Source: Carposina sasakii
Lineage: Eukaryota > Arthropoda > Insecta > Lepidoptera > Carposinidae
Assembly (NCBI GenBank): GCA_014607495.2
Contig: CP053171.1
Span: forward strand, 1,054,001-1,118,000
DNA length: 64,000 nucleotides
Reading direction: 5' to 3'
Shown: piece after piece, positions 50,204-60,780 of the stretch
Layout of the letters: the number at the start of each line of letters is the position of its first letter
Numbering within the stretch: position 1 is the first letter of the stretch
Notes under the pieces: generated by a model
What the model saw: only the letters and a program-made list of their open reading frames with translations
Database searches by the model: none
Told to the model about the DNA's origin: nothing
Made by a program: the position numbers and the translations under genes

Positions 50204-50819
50204 ATATATCTTACTGGATAATGACGGGCTTAACGGGTGCATAGCTTTATCCCTTCCGGTCCATAAGAACTTAATCCCAAAATGTCTAGTATCCACGGTT
50301 TTTAAGTACTTAGCACACAAAACTAGCTACCGTCTCATTATTTTTCTATGAACAAGTTAACAGTCTACTACTTGTTAAGAGGCGTATTGAATATTTTCTT
50401 CTATACCGTCTAGTTACAAAATCTCCCAATACCCAAATTGAATGTAAACCGTGATGGTCCTTAGCTTTCCAATTAGGACGTCTGTGGGCTGGATGAATGG
50501 GTGCGTTCTCTGAAATTGGCTGCGGCGGATGGTAGATGTGTAATGGAACTGTCTGCTATTCCATCAGGTCTCTCGCATACATACATACATATATCGCTGT
50601 GTTCCTGAAATAGAATAGCCATAACTGCAGGACGATAAGGGCCGCATTTTCTTATGGTCAGATAGTCTATCTTAGGGTTGCCATCTCAAAAATTTGAAAA
50701 CCAGGATTTGAGGAAAAAAATACCAGGTCATTTCGATTAAAAGCCAGGACTATACATGTGCGAGCCCTGTGACATTACGATTGGAAGGAGTTAGTGGCGT
50801 GCGAATTTCAAAACACAGG
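50204..50819. other. No recognisable feature
   Basis: A short ACATACATACAT tract lies at 50577-50590. TGAAAACCAGGATTTGAGG and AAAGCCAGGACTATACATG near 50695-50760 are not recognised. Confidence 0.3.
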
Positions 50820-50950
50820 TCTTTAACACATTCAGTGCCGGTGACTACGTATTTGCTACTTTTAGGCTTTCTAGAGGTGCCGCTGGCTGACGCTTATTTG
50901 CCCGATGTTAGCACCCTTAGAAAATCTGAAGACAGCGAATGTGTCGGGAC
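50820..50950. repeat. Repeat with ACACATTCAGTGCCGG, inverted relative to 3958
   Basis: AACACATTCAGTGCCGGTGAC, TTTTAGGCTTTCTAGAGGTGCC, GACGCTTATTTGCCCG and AGCGAATGTGTCGGGAC. The two ends are mutually inverted. The 87-codon frame at 50769-51032 is a by-product. Confidence 0.55.
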
Positions 50951-51019
50951 TTTAAAACTCAGGACAATGCTTAAAAACTATCCAGGACAGCCCAGGATAC
51001 CCCAAAAAGCAGGACATGT

Positions 51020-51303
51020 CCTGGAGATATGAGAAAAATATTTACAGGAGACCTTTATCAACGTAATAGTATCAAAAAGAATGATTTTTGGAATTTTTGT
51101 TTGTTTGTCAGTTTGTCTGTGCGTTTGTTCACACTAATCTAGAAACGGCTGAACCGATTTCGATGCAGTTTTCAGGAATATATTGTGACAGGTGCCACTT
51201 AACATATAGGCTACTTTTTATCCCGGGAAAATATTTTTATCCTGTATAATTTCGACATTTTGTTTTTACTGTAGTCCACGCGGACGGAGTCGCGGGCGTC
51301 CAC
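51020..51303 (+). mobile_element. Helitron-like segment, near complete 3' half
   Basis: TTTACAGGAGACCTTTATCAACG, GTCAGTTTGTCTGTGCGTTTG, GCTGAACCGATTTCGATGCAG, TATCCCGGGAAAATATTTTTATCC and GAGTCGCGGGCGTCCACTA. The final G of CTAG is changed. Nearly the same sequence is at 62280-62475. Confidence 0.65.
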
Positions 51304-51579
51304 TATAAAAAATATATTCTATTTTATTCCAATTTAACTCTCTGAAACATAGCATAGCGTAGTACATCACTGGCCAAAAGGCAGTCTAATCTCCTATAGT
51401 CTGCATGAACTGTAACACTAGCTCCTTTTTATTTCTCGCCTCCGTGGTTGATCTCAACTGTGGCTACCATTTGCCTTTCGATATAACTAATAGTTATACG
51501 TACGGTTATGGTTTTCAATGGGCTTTAGTATATTGGAAGTCCAAACCAATTACTAAAACATACACGGATGTGTTCCCCA
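51304..51579. other. No recognisable feature
   Basis: Nothing recognised. Confidence 0.3.
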
Positions 51580-51775
51580 AATAAGGCAGCCAGATCTGCA
51601 GTATCACAAGGGAGATAATAGCCACCTTTAGCATAGAGATGACAGATATTAATTATCAGTTAAGCAAGCATATGGCCTGAGAGAATGCCCAAGTTCCTTA
51701 GAGTGCCTGACTCATAAGACATGTATGGAAGGAGATGCAGCTGACGTATTCTAATGAAGCCACGCATCAGCACGG
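51580..51775. repeat. Copy of the AATACATCAGCTGCA repeat, inverted
   Basis: CCAAATAAGGCAGCCAGATCTGCAG, TATGGCCTGAGAGAATGCC, AGTTCCTTAGAGTGCCTGACTC, GGAGATGCAGCTGACGTATTCTAATGAAGCC. This is one of the fuller copies. Confidence 0.55.
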
Positions 51776-52029
51776 GAAAACAGGTATTTTTATATCCAAA
51801 TAAATTATGGTCTCCCGGAAAATAAAGATATTTTCTTCTGTAGTTTACTAGGATGGAGCCGCAGTATACTCAAATCAAATTTGTTACCTACATTTCCTTC
51901 AATTCGTTCATTCATTTAGTTCACCGATCGGAATGAAGCTGTACCTCCCACGCTACTAATTCCAGCCGATTGGTCAGAATTACACTATCTTGGCCAATGC
52001 TTAACCAATTGAGAGATAGTGTAATATTC

Positions 52030-52535
52030 ATGAGGTAATTTGAGAGCACCGTACATCCCCGCTATGTTGAACGTAGCTGATGGCAATATAGCAAATTACT
52101 CTATGCTGGGATCTCATTTATGGTCATGCAGTTCTTCTCTCTGGGACTCTTTGGGACAGCCATGTGTCTATGTAACTGTTCACAATTCGATATTAAAGCA
52201 TATGATGATCTCCGACCGTATTTCGGCAAAGGCGACCAATCTCTACGGAGATTGGCCAGGTACGCAGGAGATATTATATTGCACAAGTGTGTGCGCAAAC
52301 ACAGATGCACTCTCATACTCGTAGTCCGATGAGACGGAAAGCCGACACAACCGGAGAGAGATCAGGCGCAGGACCAACGGTTTTACGTGCTTTCCGAGGC
52401 ACGAGCTAAGTGACAATTTTGCAATATTAAAATCTGTAGGTACATGAAATAAATTCATTGGTACAGGCCCGTGACTGGGATCGACCTTACGCCTCCCGCT
52501 TGGAAGATGCACGTCTTAACCACTGGGCTATTAAA
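52030..52535. repeat. Interspersed repeat with GCAAACACAGATGCACTCTC
   Basis: The segment contains CCATGTGTCTATGTAACTG, GATGATCTCCGACCGTATTTCGG, CACAAGTGTGTGCGC, GTCCGATGAGACGGAAAGCC, AGGCGCAGGACCAACGG and TTTACGTGCTTTCCGAGGC. An inverted partial copy is at 55955-56105 and a scrap at 286-355. Overlapping short frames on both strands (52040-52512) have no domain. This is a dispersed lepidopteran repeat of unknown class, not a gene. Confidence 0.5.
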
Positions 52536-52579
52536 ACATATACAATAAGATGGTCATACAATTTATATTATTATATGAT

Positions 52580-52817
52580 AATTAGTCGTAATCAGCCTAT
52601 TGCAGTCTACTGCTGGACGTAGTCCTCCCCCAGGGCATGCCACAAGGATACTGCCCATGGTCATCACGCTGGGCAGGCGGGTTGGTGACTGTAGCCTGAT
52701 ATTTGGACTATGTTGTCCACACGAGAGGCGCTGCTCGCCTCCCGGAAACCTTCAATCGCCTCGTACGATACTCACGGGCAGGCATGGGGTGGTACGAATT
52801 CTATTTTAGCGGCAACA
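52580..52817 (-). mobile_element. SINE-like retroposon with RTE-like 3' end
   Basis: On the minus strand from GCCGCGTGTTGCCGCTAAAATAG to GCAGTAGACTGCAATAGGCTG. Nearly full length with a few small deletions. Confidence 0.75.
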
Positions 52818-53204
52818 CGCGGCTTTATCATTTATTAATAATCTTGCTATTGAAAATTTGGCATCACTATAGTATTCGTAAGCCTCTGATCATCGCTATC
52901 ATTTAAAAAAAACGATCGCAATAAAAAAAACAAATTCCCTGCCAATTTCGCAGTCTACTAAATACAGGTTAATCTCACAAAGGTTCTTTGACGTGAATAC
53001 TTATTGCGATAAAAAAAATCGGGCTCTAGGGGTTGCTCGTTTAATCTCGACCAGGGTGGCTTGTTACCTTTCTAATGAGGATTTCCACCCTTTATACAAG
53101 TTTTTTTTTACTAGGTAATCAAACATTTGAATGACAGATTCTGGGTTCGATTGCTAGATGGGGTTTGCGTGTTTGTCTTTTGACTTTTTTACCTGACTGT
53201 ACAC
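52818..53204. other. No recognisable feature
   Basis: AT-rich spacer; nothing recognised. Confidence 0.3.
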
Positions 53205-53206
53205 AT

Positions 53207-53446
53207 CAGGTATCACTGCTGGATGTAGACCTCCCCTAGGATACACCACAAGGCTACTGCCCTAGGAGGATTTTTGCCTAAAGCCACCACGCTAGGCAGG
53301 CGGGTTAGTGACCGCAGTCTCACTTTCGGACTATGTTGTCAATGTGCCAGGCGCTGCTGCCCACTTCCAGGAAACTTTTGATCGCTTACCGTGGGTATGG
53401 GTAGACAAAATAGTGGTGCTGTTCTAGTCTGCCAACACCATACGGA
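53207..53446 (-). mobile_element. SINE-like retroposon with RTE-like 3' end, older copy
   Basis: CACTGCTGGATGTAGACCTCCCC to CTAGTCTGCCAACACCATACGG, diverged. The 3' tail bases are lost. Confidence 0.65.
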
Positions 53447-54174
53447 GAATATAATAATATCAAAATTCATTGCGTCTTGACTTTTATTTCCATCCGAAAC
53501 TTATTTCATCTCTTCAGACCTACGAAAAGGATATCTAACGCCATTCAACAGCTGTATACATATAAGAGTGTAAAAATGCATATTTTATAAGGCGTAAAGT
53601 GTATTTAGTGTCGTTAAACGTTAGCAGGTGATATTTTGAGCTAAAATGCCTTAAAAGCACTCTTGGAGCGTGTTCCATAATTACATGAGTGGAATCGTTT
53701 TATATTTTAGTTATGAAAATGTATGTAGACACTTTTCTTTTTAATCATGACAGAAACTTTGCTCGGTACTGATGTTTTTTCTAGTGGATGTGGTTTGAAA
53801 AGTGGATATTTATAGATAACATTATATTAATATGTATACTGTCTCTTGTTCAACAGTATTCATATAAAATAAATAATACCAATATACTGTTTATAATACA
53901 ACACTAAAATCGATTGAATATTTCTGTGATTCTTGCAGTTCCATCGGTTTTTCTTCTCTCTCTCTTAAAAGAGTTGAAAATGCAGCCAACATCAAATATT
54001 CGTCCATTTTTCACGTCCAGAAAGCCAATAAACCAGCTCCTAAAGCCTATAAAGTGATCAAAGTGTCCGACGGCAACATAGTAAAAGGATATAGTAGTTT
54101 ATTATAACACAGACACAATTGACATCCTATCCTACTAACCTACTGAAAAGTGAAAGTTTGTGAGAATGCAAATA
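53447..54174. other. Unassigned DNA
   Basis: No gene or repeat recognised. Confidence 0.3.
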
Positions 54175-54542
54175 CAGGGTGTTTTTTGTGGCCACCTTTA
54201 ACGAAGGGTACGTATTCTATACATGATATAAAGTAAGTTTATGCCAAAAAAAAATGCTGGGAAAAAAAAAAAAAAATTAAATTCCTTGATCGTGCGAAAT
54301 TTATAGTGTCTAGTGTTTATGTTAGTTTTTTTATAGACAGATATTAATTATTTTTGTGAAAAAATCCTGCCACGCGCGTCTATGTGCATTTATGCAGAAA
54401 AACGCAGTCTATTTACTCAACTTTGGACCCTAATATTTTGGAAACCAGACACTTCCCAGGTATGCTTCCATGGAGAAAAATGATCGTGATGATGAGGAGA
54501 TTCCGTAGTTTTCGGGAACGTTGACGACCAAAAATCACCCTG
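54175..54542 (+). mobile_element. TA-flanked small element, copy 7
   Basis: CAGGGTGTTTTTTGTGGCCACC to GACGACCAAAAATCACCCTG with TA on both sides; 368 bp. Confidence 0.8.
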
Positions 54543-54597
54543 TATATGTAAATGTATGGATGTTTACAACTTAAAATCTAAGCTATCGGGATGAAGA

Positions 54598-54665
54598 ATA
54601 ACGTTGCCAATATGTAATTTAGAAAAGAGAATTTTTTCCATTTTCTTTATTAATAATTTTATAAC
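54598..54665 (+). repeat. SINE family 1 tail fragment
   Basis: TAACGTTGCCAATATGTAATTTAGAAAAGAG is followed by TTTTTTCCATTTTCTTTATTAATAATTTTATAA, the tail of the SINE at 27290 and 48830. Confidence 0.55.
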
Positions 54666-54794
54666 ATAAAATCTATATCTTTTAATCAAACTTGACCACT
54701 ATATATACAGAATAGTTCAAACATTGATTGTTAACTGATGATAATAAAGAGTATAGTAATATATGGCACACTTATGCCTTATCTCTACGGGGTG

Positions 54795-55036
54795 TAAAAA
54801 AAGGGATATGTTAAGCGAAAAGCTAGGTGAATTGCCCACTAAAAAGAACCTACCCACAAGATTTCAGACTCGAAGCCACATATTTATTTTTACAGATAGT
54901 ATGGAGAATTACTACACAACTCGGGAATGTTCATACAATCTTGAAAAATAAACATGTGATTTCGACTCTCAAATTTTGGAAATAGGTTCTCTACTTACAT
55001 AGCGTTTCGCTTAACATGCCCCTTCTGTTACACCCT
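54795..55036. mobile_element. Copy of the 260-bp palindromic family
   Basis: Left arm GTGTAAAAAAAGGGATATGTTAAGCG...ATTGCCCAC; right arm CATAGCGTTTCGCTTAACATGCC...CTGTTACACCCTG. Some arm bases are deleted, so the hairpin would be imperfect. It is followed by an (AT)n tract at 55037-55056. Confidence 0.7.
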
Positions 55037-55039
55037 GTA

Positions 55040-55625
55040 TATATATATATATATTTTTACAATTTAGCTAGGCAAACATTTGACCGCAATCGTGCCTGAT
55101 GTTAAGCAAGATGCGGCCTAGGGTGGTACATGTTTGCCTAGAAAGTGCCTATTCACTCTAGCTTTGAAGAGACCAATGTTGTAGTGCTCGGGAAATACAT
55201 CGGCAGGAAGTACATTCCACTCCTTAGCCGTTCGCATTACAAACGAGTTAGCATAACGTTTGGTGCGGATGGGTGGGATATCAACAACATAAAGGTCATA
55301 CGCTAGTCTGCGTCTAGTATCCCGATGGTGAAAAGGGGCTGGTGGAACTGTATTGTGAAGTGTCCACGCACACTCTCCAAAGTGTATCCTGTAAAACACT
55401 GACAAGGCAGCAATTTTACGGCGGTGGATCAGGTCCTGGAGTTTCGAAGTTGCTACGGTTTCATCTCCAATAAGTTTTATTGCCCGTTTTTCCACCGAGT
55501 CCAGTGCGGCTAGCTGATATTTAGCTGATCCATCCCAAAGGTGGCAGCAGTACTCGGGCGAACTTGTACTTTATATAGCGCCAATAGTTGCTGTGGAGTA
55601 AAATACCGCCTAACCTTGGATAGGA
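55040..55625 (-). pseudogene. CR1/jockey-like LINE reverse transcriptase C-terminus
   Basis: Minus-strand codons from about 55620: KVRRYFTPQQLLALYKVQVR, then after a one-base shift PEYCCHLWDGSAKYQL and DSVEKRAIKLIGDE. A 125-codon open stretch to the stop at 55118 follows, with IAALSVFYRIHFGECAWTL, HHRDTRRRLAYDL, NSFVMRTAKEWNVLP and a final FKARVNRHFLGKHVPP. This is the thumb/C-terminal region of CR1/jockey-type LINEs. The 3' region GTACCACCCTAGGCCGCATC...GGTCAAATGTTTGCC ends in (TA)n near 55037-55056. The endonuclease and catalytic palm are absent. Confidence 0.85.
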
Positions 55626-55954
55626 CGCCTATATAGATTTTGGACAGTTAAATTAAAATTGTTTGGTTCGCCATTATGCAAATATTATCGTCTCAAATTA
55701 ATTTATATTAGTGCTCTAATAAATATTACTATTATTTAAGATCATGTTGCAGAATTAAACTACTAATTTGTTTTTACTATGTTCGTATAAACAGAACTCT
55801 CTGGATTAAACTAGAAACTAGGTCTCCTTAGGAACTTAATTGGGCTAGATAGCTTTAGGTCTTAGTCGAGTTAATTACTTTTAAGACTTGTAAGGAAGAG
55901 ATCGGTTTCTACTATGGATGACGTTTCATTGCCATACTCGTATGTGACTTTCAA
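55626..55954. other. No recognisable feature
   Basis: Spacer; nothing recognised. Confidence 0.3.
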
Positions 55955-56108
55955 ATCAAATAATTCCCTCCGATCGTATCGGCTTTCCGTCCCATCGGAC
56001 TATGAGAGTTACGGAATAGAGAGTGCATCTGTATTTGCGCACTCACTTGTGCACTATAATATGTACTGCATACCTACGAAATACGGTCGGAGAGATCTTA
56101 TGAATAAG
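55955..56108. repeat. Partial inverted copy of the 52030 repeat
   Basis: CCGATCGTATCGGCTTTCCGTCCCATCGGAC, GAGAGTGCATCTGTATTTGCGC and AAATACGGTCGGAGAGATC match the reverse of 52200-52345. The 70-codon frame here is a by-product. Confidence 0.55.
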
Positions 56109-56159
56109 ATTTATATAATTGGGTAACTACAGAAAAAAAATCTTAAATCTAAAACATAT

Positions 56160-56335
56160 TTACAAATATAAAATTGCCTGCAACTCCTCCACGAGGCTAA
56201 TTCTTTGTCCAAAATACTGGCCAGCCCTTCGGTCGTGGGACGCCTCGACCAGTCTTTTCGAAATGCCCTTAAAAAGGGCATGGGCTCCCGGGCTCCATTG
56301 CCCCATGGTTTCTACCGCAAACGGCTCAAATATGT
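56160..56335 (-). pseudogene. LINE C-terminus, second copy of the 26858 family
   Basis: Minus-strand codons ETMGQWSPGAHALFKGISKR, LVEASHDRRAGQYFGQRISL, then VEELQAILYL and stop. The IQRGNAASLLGTLPA block of the copy at 26858-27133 is missing by an in-frame deletion. The plus-strand frames at 56119-56399 are shadows. Confidence 0.65.
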
Positions 56336-56429
56336 AGTCTCCACTGAGGTTTGCATATTTGCGCCGTTTGAGATATATATGTATTTAATACCTATATAGT
56401 TGTGATTACCTAATTGTTATTATATGCTG

Positions 56430-56585
56430 ATGCAAGCTTTACTGTAATACATCAGCTGCATCCCCTACGTACATATGATAAGAGTCGACTAAAGAATTTT
56501 TATTTCTGGACTCCCTATGCTAACCCGGCTTTTGGATCCCCTTAGTGATCTTGCAATTCTGCATGCCGTGTGGATATGTATGAGA
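56430..56585. repeat. Copy of the AATACATCAGCTGCA repeat
   Basis: TATGCTGATGCAAGCTTTAC, TAATACATCAGCTGCATCCCC, GATAAGAGTCGACTAAAG, GATCTTGCAATTCTGCATGCC and GTGTGGATATGTATGAG. Confidence 0.55.
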
Positions 56586-57302
56586 AAAGTTGTCGTCCAT
56601 TTAAATTGCTGCTTTTAGATTTATCCAATGTAATTTGAAGCGGGAAATTAATGTACAAAATAAATATTAAATCCTGCAAACAAACTAGTGTTCAAGTGCG
56701 AAGGTGTACAAAGTAATTTAAATAAATTACGCGGTCACTGCTGCTTTAAAACTTAAAGTTTAAGCTGGTGTATGGAATATGTCATAGACGACAGCGATTT
56801 TCACACAGTGCTAGTTGCAACATTACGATAATATTTATCGACATGATAACTGATGCAGGCGTAATAATAGCGCATGTAGGGCTTACTAAAAAAATAAAAC
56901 ATGAGCTGCTTTTCTTTCCGTGCATATCGCAAGAGTCGGGTAAGGAACTCGTTACATCCAGCCTTACCAAGTAGGGTTGTTTAGTTTATCCCGAAGGAAA
57001 GGCAAGGGCAACGAAGCCCATACAGCCATTGTCTTTAGTATAAATGAATTTTTAATTTATGATGGATGATAAATGAATGAAAACGTCGGGAAAATCCTCA
57101 AGAATAGGTGTAAAATTAGTAAAGATCAAAAAGAATTGCAGAAACAACTTATGTGAGCCCATGAAGAGATCGTATTCCGACTAAAGTTTTACTTAGCTTA
57201 CCTGCATATAAAACCATGCACACGCACTAGATTCACATCACAAGTAAACAAAATATAATTTATCTACCAGAAAACATCACTTTACACATGACAAGGACAC
57301 AT
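56586..57302. other. No recognisable feature
   Basis: The two frames at 56768-56974 and 56782-56970 overlap on opposite strands and have no known domain. AAGATCAAAAAGAATTGCAG near 57122 is a possible scrap of the 968 family. Confidence 0.3.
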
Positions 57303-57385
57303 GCATGCCATTTACAAATAAATTTTGATTTTCGCTTGAAAATTGCACCCGCTCCCTTCCAGCTTTTCCCGCCGAATCCCAAGTA
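57303..57385. repeat. Repeat shared with the window's right edge, inverted
   Basis: ATGCCATTTACAAATAAATTTTGATTTTCGCTTG, GCACCCGCTCCCTTCCAGC and TTTTCCCGCCGAATCCC are the reverse complement of 63909-63985. Spacing 6.5 kb. Class unknown. Confidence 0.55.
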
Positions 57386-57595
57386 GGGTTGGTGTCAAGT
57401 AGGTAGGGTCGTAAAAAACACGCCAAATCCTTAGCAATATGAGTTCGAAAGATCTCATAAATAGTGGGATAAGGACAGTAAACGTAAAACCCTGTAACTT
57501 AAACCCTAGGTCAGTGTCGCTTAATACACAATTTCTGAACTTTACTGAATCCTTAACTACTATAGTTTGCAGGCTTCGAGGGCTGCAAGTTTTAA

Positions 57596-57798
57596 GTCTC
57601 GAGCACACTGGATGCGTATACATAAGCATGTATGTAACTGTATAGGCACGGGCAGACCGGATGCGTATGCGTAGACGTAAGCGTAGACGTCACGCGATGT
57701 ATCCTGTTTATATAGGTACAGTTCCATATATTACAACTCAGAAGTACGTGTACGTCTACGCTTACGTGTACGCATACGCATCCGGTGCGATCGAGGCA
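57596..57798. mobile_element. TTAA-flanked palindromic element, copy 3
   Basis: GTCTCGAGCACACTGGATGCG...GCGTATGCGTAGACGTAAGCG...GTACGTGTACGTCTACGC...CGCATCCGGTGCGATCGAGGCA with TTAA at 57592-57595 and 57799-57802. Part of the left arm is deleted. The frames at 57312-57954 that cross it are by-products. Confidence 0.7.
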
Positions 57799-57892
57799 TT
57801 AAGCTCTGTCCGCACTTTGTTACTGCGTGGATGTAAGAGATATATTTTGCAGTGTAAGTATATAAGTATTAATTTTTTTATATATTCAGACA

Positions 57893-58112
57893 CTTCACAA
57901 CACATCAACTTTTCCCACATTAAGATCCATAAGGTCTTATGTCATGGTTACTAAGCAACGGTATATAAATACATATATAGGTATAGAAACATCATTAACT
58001 CGGACACAAACATCAATATTCATCATATCAATGTTTGCACCTACCGGGATGCGAACCCAGAACCTATGGCGTCGCAGGCAGAGTCACTACTTACTACACC
58101 AATCGGCGGTAA
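57893..58112 (-). mobile_element. tRNA-derived SINE, family 2
   Basis: On the minus strand: CCGCCGATTGGTGTAGTAAG, CTGCCTGCGACGCCATAGG, TCTGGGTTCGCATCCCGG (B-box-like), AATATTGATGTTTG, AGTAACCATGACATAAGACC and TTAATGTGGG. Close to full length. Confidence 0.8.
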
Positions 58113-58795
58113 AAAGGTTAGAAAGGTTGTTTCAGTTTTTGACCGACTATGAAATTAATTTGAGTTATCCTGCTCTAATGTTGTCGGTCAAGTAACTAGG
58201 GTGCTTAGACAAATATAATATCGTTTCGTATTTAGGTACAGTCACTGTTCTTAAACTTCCACCAAAAGCTGTTAGGCATATCCTCTGACCCTACGAACCC
58301 ACCAAAGTATCAATTGCTTAATGGTTTTTAAGGTGCTTTTGGTTCATTTTACTTTCTTCTGATATAAGACTAGATAAGATTATTTTTTTCCATATTCTAA
58401 GTTTGCAAAGATAAGACACATATTTTTTTTCTCAAGTTTTCTCAAGGTACCTACGTATGTATATACGATACTAGAGCAACGTGTAAAGAGCTATAAATAT
58501 AAATATATATCCTTAGACCTTAAGCTAACTTTGTAATCTTGTAGATAATAATATGAGCTCTCTATCAAATTTACATTATTTTGCACTGATTGTATAGACA
58601 AACTCTTACGTGAAGTCAAATTAGAATCTATTTGAAGTGCTTTCAAATTCATCGCAGTAAAGTTAATAACTTTTGTTACCAAAGTTAGAGCAAAGTCAAA
58701 AGTCTATTCGCGAATATCGAGATAATTTCACATCCCAAAGACATTTATATCAAAATTCTAACGCTAGATTAAAATTAATCTCAGTAATATATCAT
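58113..58795. other. No recognisable feature
   Basis: AT-rich DNA. The 63-codon minus-strand frame at 58491-58682 has no known domain. Confidence 0.3.
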
Positions 58796-58797
58796 AC

Positions 58798-59015
58798 GGA
58801 CTCAAATGGGGGAGGCCTTTGCCCAGCAGTGGGACATGGTATAAGCTATAAAAAATATATCATTATCATCATCATTTACAGCCCTGAGAAGTCCACTGTT
58901 GGACATTGGCCTCCCCCAACAACCTCCACTCCGACGGATCGGAAGCAGCCTGCATCCAACCGACGCCCGCGACCTTGGCCAGGTCGTCCGTCCACCTCGC
59001 GGGTGGCCTTCTCGC
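58798..59015. mobile_element. Two RTE 3' end fragments in opposite orientation
   Basis: 58800-58850 (GGGGGAGGCCTTTGCCCAGCAGTGGGACATGG) is a plus-strand RTE-like end. 58859-59015 (ATCATCATTTACAGCCCTGAGAAGTCCACTG...CCTCGCGGGTGGCCTTC) is a minus-strand fragment matching 22745-22895. The 235-codon plus-strand frame at 58673-59380 merely crosses these repeats. Confidence 0.65.
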
Positions 59016-59039
59016 GAAAAATATATATCATACATAAAT

Positions 59040-59110
59040 TTGCATGTGGTTTACTGGAAGAAATCTCTTATAGGCATAAGCACACCTTTGTACATTATCA
59101 ATGTAAAACA
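59040..59110 (+). repeat. LINE 3' end fragment
   Basis: GTTTACTGGAAGAAATCTCTTATAGGCATAAGCACACCTTTGTACAT matches the CR1/jockey-like tail at 1812-1865. Confidence 0.5.
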
Positions 59111-59570
59111 TTTTTAACCGACTTCAAGGGAGGTTATCAATTCGTCTGTATGTTTTTTATTTTTTTTATTTTTTTATGTGTGTTACTTCAGAACTCCGTC
59201 ATTTATGAACCGATTTCAATTTTTTTTATAGTTGGTCATTACTTCCAGGTTGGTCCCATATTCACCACATCAGGATCTGATTATGGGATCTTGGAGAAAT
59301 CGAGGGCAATCCTCGAATATTGTAGGCACATGTATTCTGTTTTTATACTTTTACTGAGCGTTTTGATCACCTACATATAAAACATAACATCTGATGATGG
59401 AATCTCTAAGGAATCTAGGGATATTCTCAAATATAAAAGGCAAGAGTAGTCCGTTTTTAGATTTTTATAGAGAATTTTGGTCAGCTACACATAATAGAAA
59501 GGAAACGAGGGTCTGATGATGGAGCCGCCGAAAAACAGATAGTGGAACTTTTTAGTAACAAAATCTCTCT
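59111..59570. repeat. Repeat with ACCGACTTCAAGGGAGGTTATCAATTCG
   Basis: A recurring lepidopteran motif (compare 14478-14515). It is followed by two similar blocks, CAGGATCTGATTATGGGATCTTGGAGAAATCGAGG and ATCTGATGATGGAATCTCTAAGGAATCTAGGG, each with a CTCGAATAT-like word, so it contains an internal duplication of about 120 bp. Non-coding; class unknown. Confidence 0.45.
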
Positions 59571-59822
59571 ATGGCAAGGGGAGGCCTACGTCCAGTAGTG
59601 GACAGCAATAGGCTTATGAAGATGAAGATAATTGTGTTAAGTCGTGAAATTATATGTTGCGTTAAGCCGTGTCCGAAGTAAGATGGTTATAGAGGAAGAG
59701 GTAGACATGAGAATAACGAGATGACGAATAATATGGATGAATGAAAGAAGAGTACCTACATATTGCACCGACCCCAAATGATTGGGAACAGGGCAGGAAG
59801 AAGGAGTGTAATTATATGTTGC
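59571..59822 (+). pseudogene. SINE/RTE 3' scrap and RTE-like LINE C-terminal scrap
   Basis: 59573-59628 (GGCAAGGGGAGGCCTACGTCC...GACAGCAATAGGCTTATGAAG) is a SINE-like 3' end. 59640-59815 retains GGTTATAGAGGAAGAGGTAG and AATAATATGGATGAATGAAAGAAG...TGCACCGACCCCAAATG, matching 18220-18360. Both are decayed. Confidence 0.55.
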
Positions 59823-60462
59823 TTAAATAAGAGTGTACATGGCTGTTGTGCTGCCAAATCTCTTATATTCCTCCGAGGCGTGGTGCATGTAATGTCGCCA
59901 CATACGCACTCTGGATCGATTCCACCTCAAGTGCCTCCGATCCGTCATAACAATCAGATGGTCCGACCGAGTGCATAATACCGAAGTATTGCGAAGAGCC
60001 AATGTAAGTGGCATTGAGGCCTACTTAATGCGTCGGCAGCTTCGGTGGTGCGGTCATGTGTCTCGTATGGCGGAGGAGAGATTGGCTAAGCGCATCTTCT
60101 TTTCTGAACTGGAGGAAGGCAAGCGGAAACGCGGCGGGCAACTCCTCAGATACAAAGATGTTCCGAAAAGACATATGAAGAGATGCAATATAGATCCATC
60201 TAAATGGGAAGTTTTGGCAGCACAACGACCAGAGTGGCGCAGGACGGTGATAAAGCAAGTACACGAGTTCGAGGAGCAGCGTCAAGCTGACCTTTACGCT
60301 AAACGTGATGAACTAAAAACTCGTCCTCCTGCTGCCATTATCTATAATTACAATAATGGCGCACTAACCTGTCCTCTGTGTGCGCGGACGTTCAGAGCGA
60401 AGATTGGCTATGTAAATGTAAGCCATCTCCGAGCGCATGAATGCCAACTTAGTAATATCTAG
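59823..60462 (+). pseudogene. LINE reverse transcriptase C-terminus with terminal zinc finger
   Basis: Plus-strand codons read AVVLPNLLYSSEAWCM, a stop at 59890-59892, then [75 protein letters not shown] and [21 protein letters not shown]2C...H type finger at the end ([26 protein letters not shown]) precedes the stop. The LLY..E.W, LRW.GHV and zinc-finger layout is a known LINE C-terminus in animals. The open part starts at 59971 and is 163 codons long. The endonuclease and polymerase core are missing and one stop lies inside, so it is a dead fragment. The clade is uncertain. Confidence 0.75.
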
Positions 60463-60780
60463 GAGTATGCCATGACCGAAATTGGTCGGAGGTCATCATT
60501 ATCATCATCATCATCATATTGTCAGACGTAAAGTTTCGAAGCCTAATCCTTTTTTTCTCTTTTGTCATGTGGCCTATTTAATCATTTGCTGGCATATATA
60601 TCTGACATATGCCTCCTAAACTTCGTACACGGCTTAACGCAATATATATTTGCCCTTTAGTAAAATTTTACTTTAGTAAGCTCGAGTTTTGGGAGAAAGT
60701 CGGTTTTTCGTTTTAAAAAAATTATTATTCTGTATAAAATGTCTCTGTACAATAAAGAATAAAGATTAAGAATTAAGACA
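60463..60780. repeat. LINE 3' region, (ATC)n and AATAAAG tail
   Basis: Just after the LINE stop come CATTATCATCATCATCATC (60495-60517) and later GTCTCTGTACAATAAAGAATAAAG (60741-60765), the latter like the CR1/jockey-like tails elsewhere. At least two retroposon ends are adjacent. Confidence 0.45.

Noticed and set aside
57312..57954. Two frames of 97-105 codons near the CGTA-rich palindrome
   Set aside because: They arise from the stop-poor alternating arms of the TTAA-flanked element.
58673..59380. 235-codon plus-strand frame
   Set aside because: It crosses RTE fragments in opposite orientations, a LINE tail and a dispersed repeat; no continuous domain.
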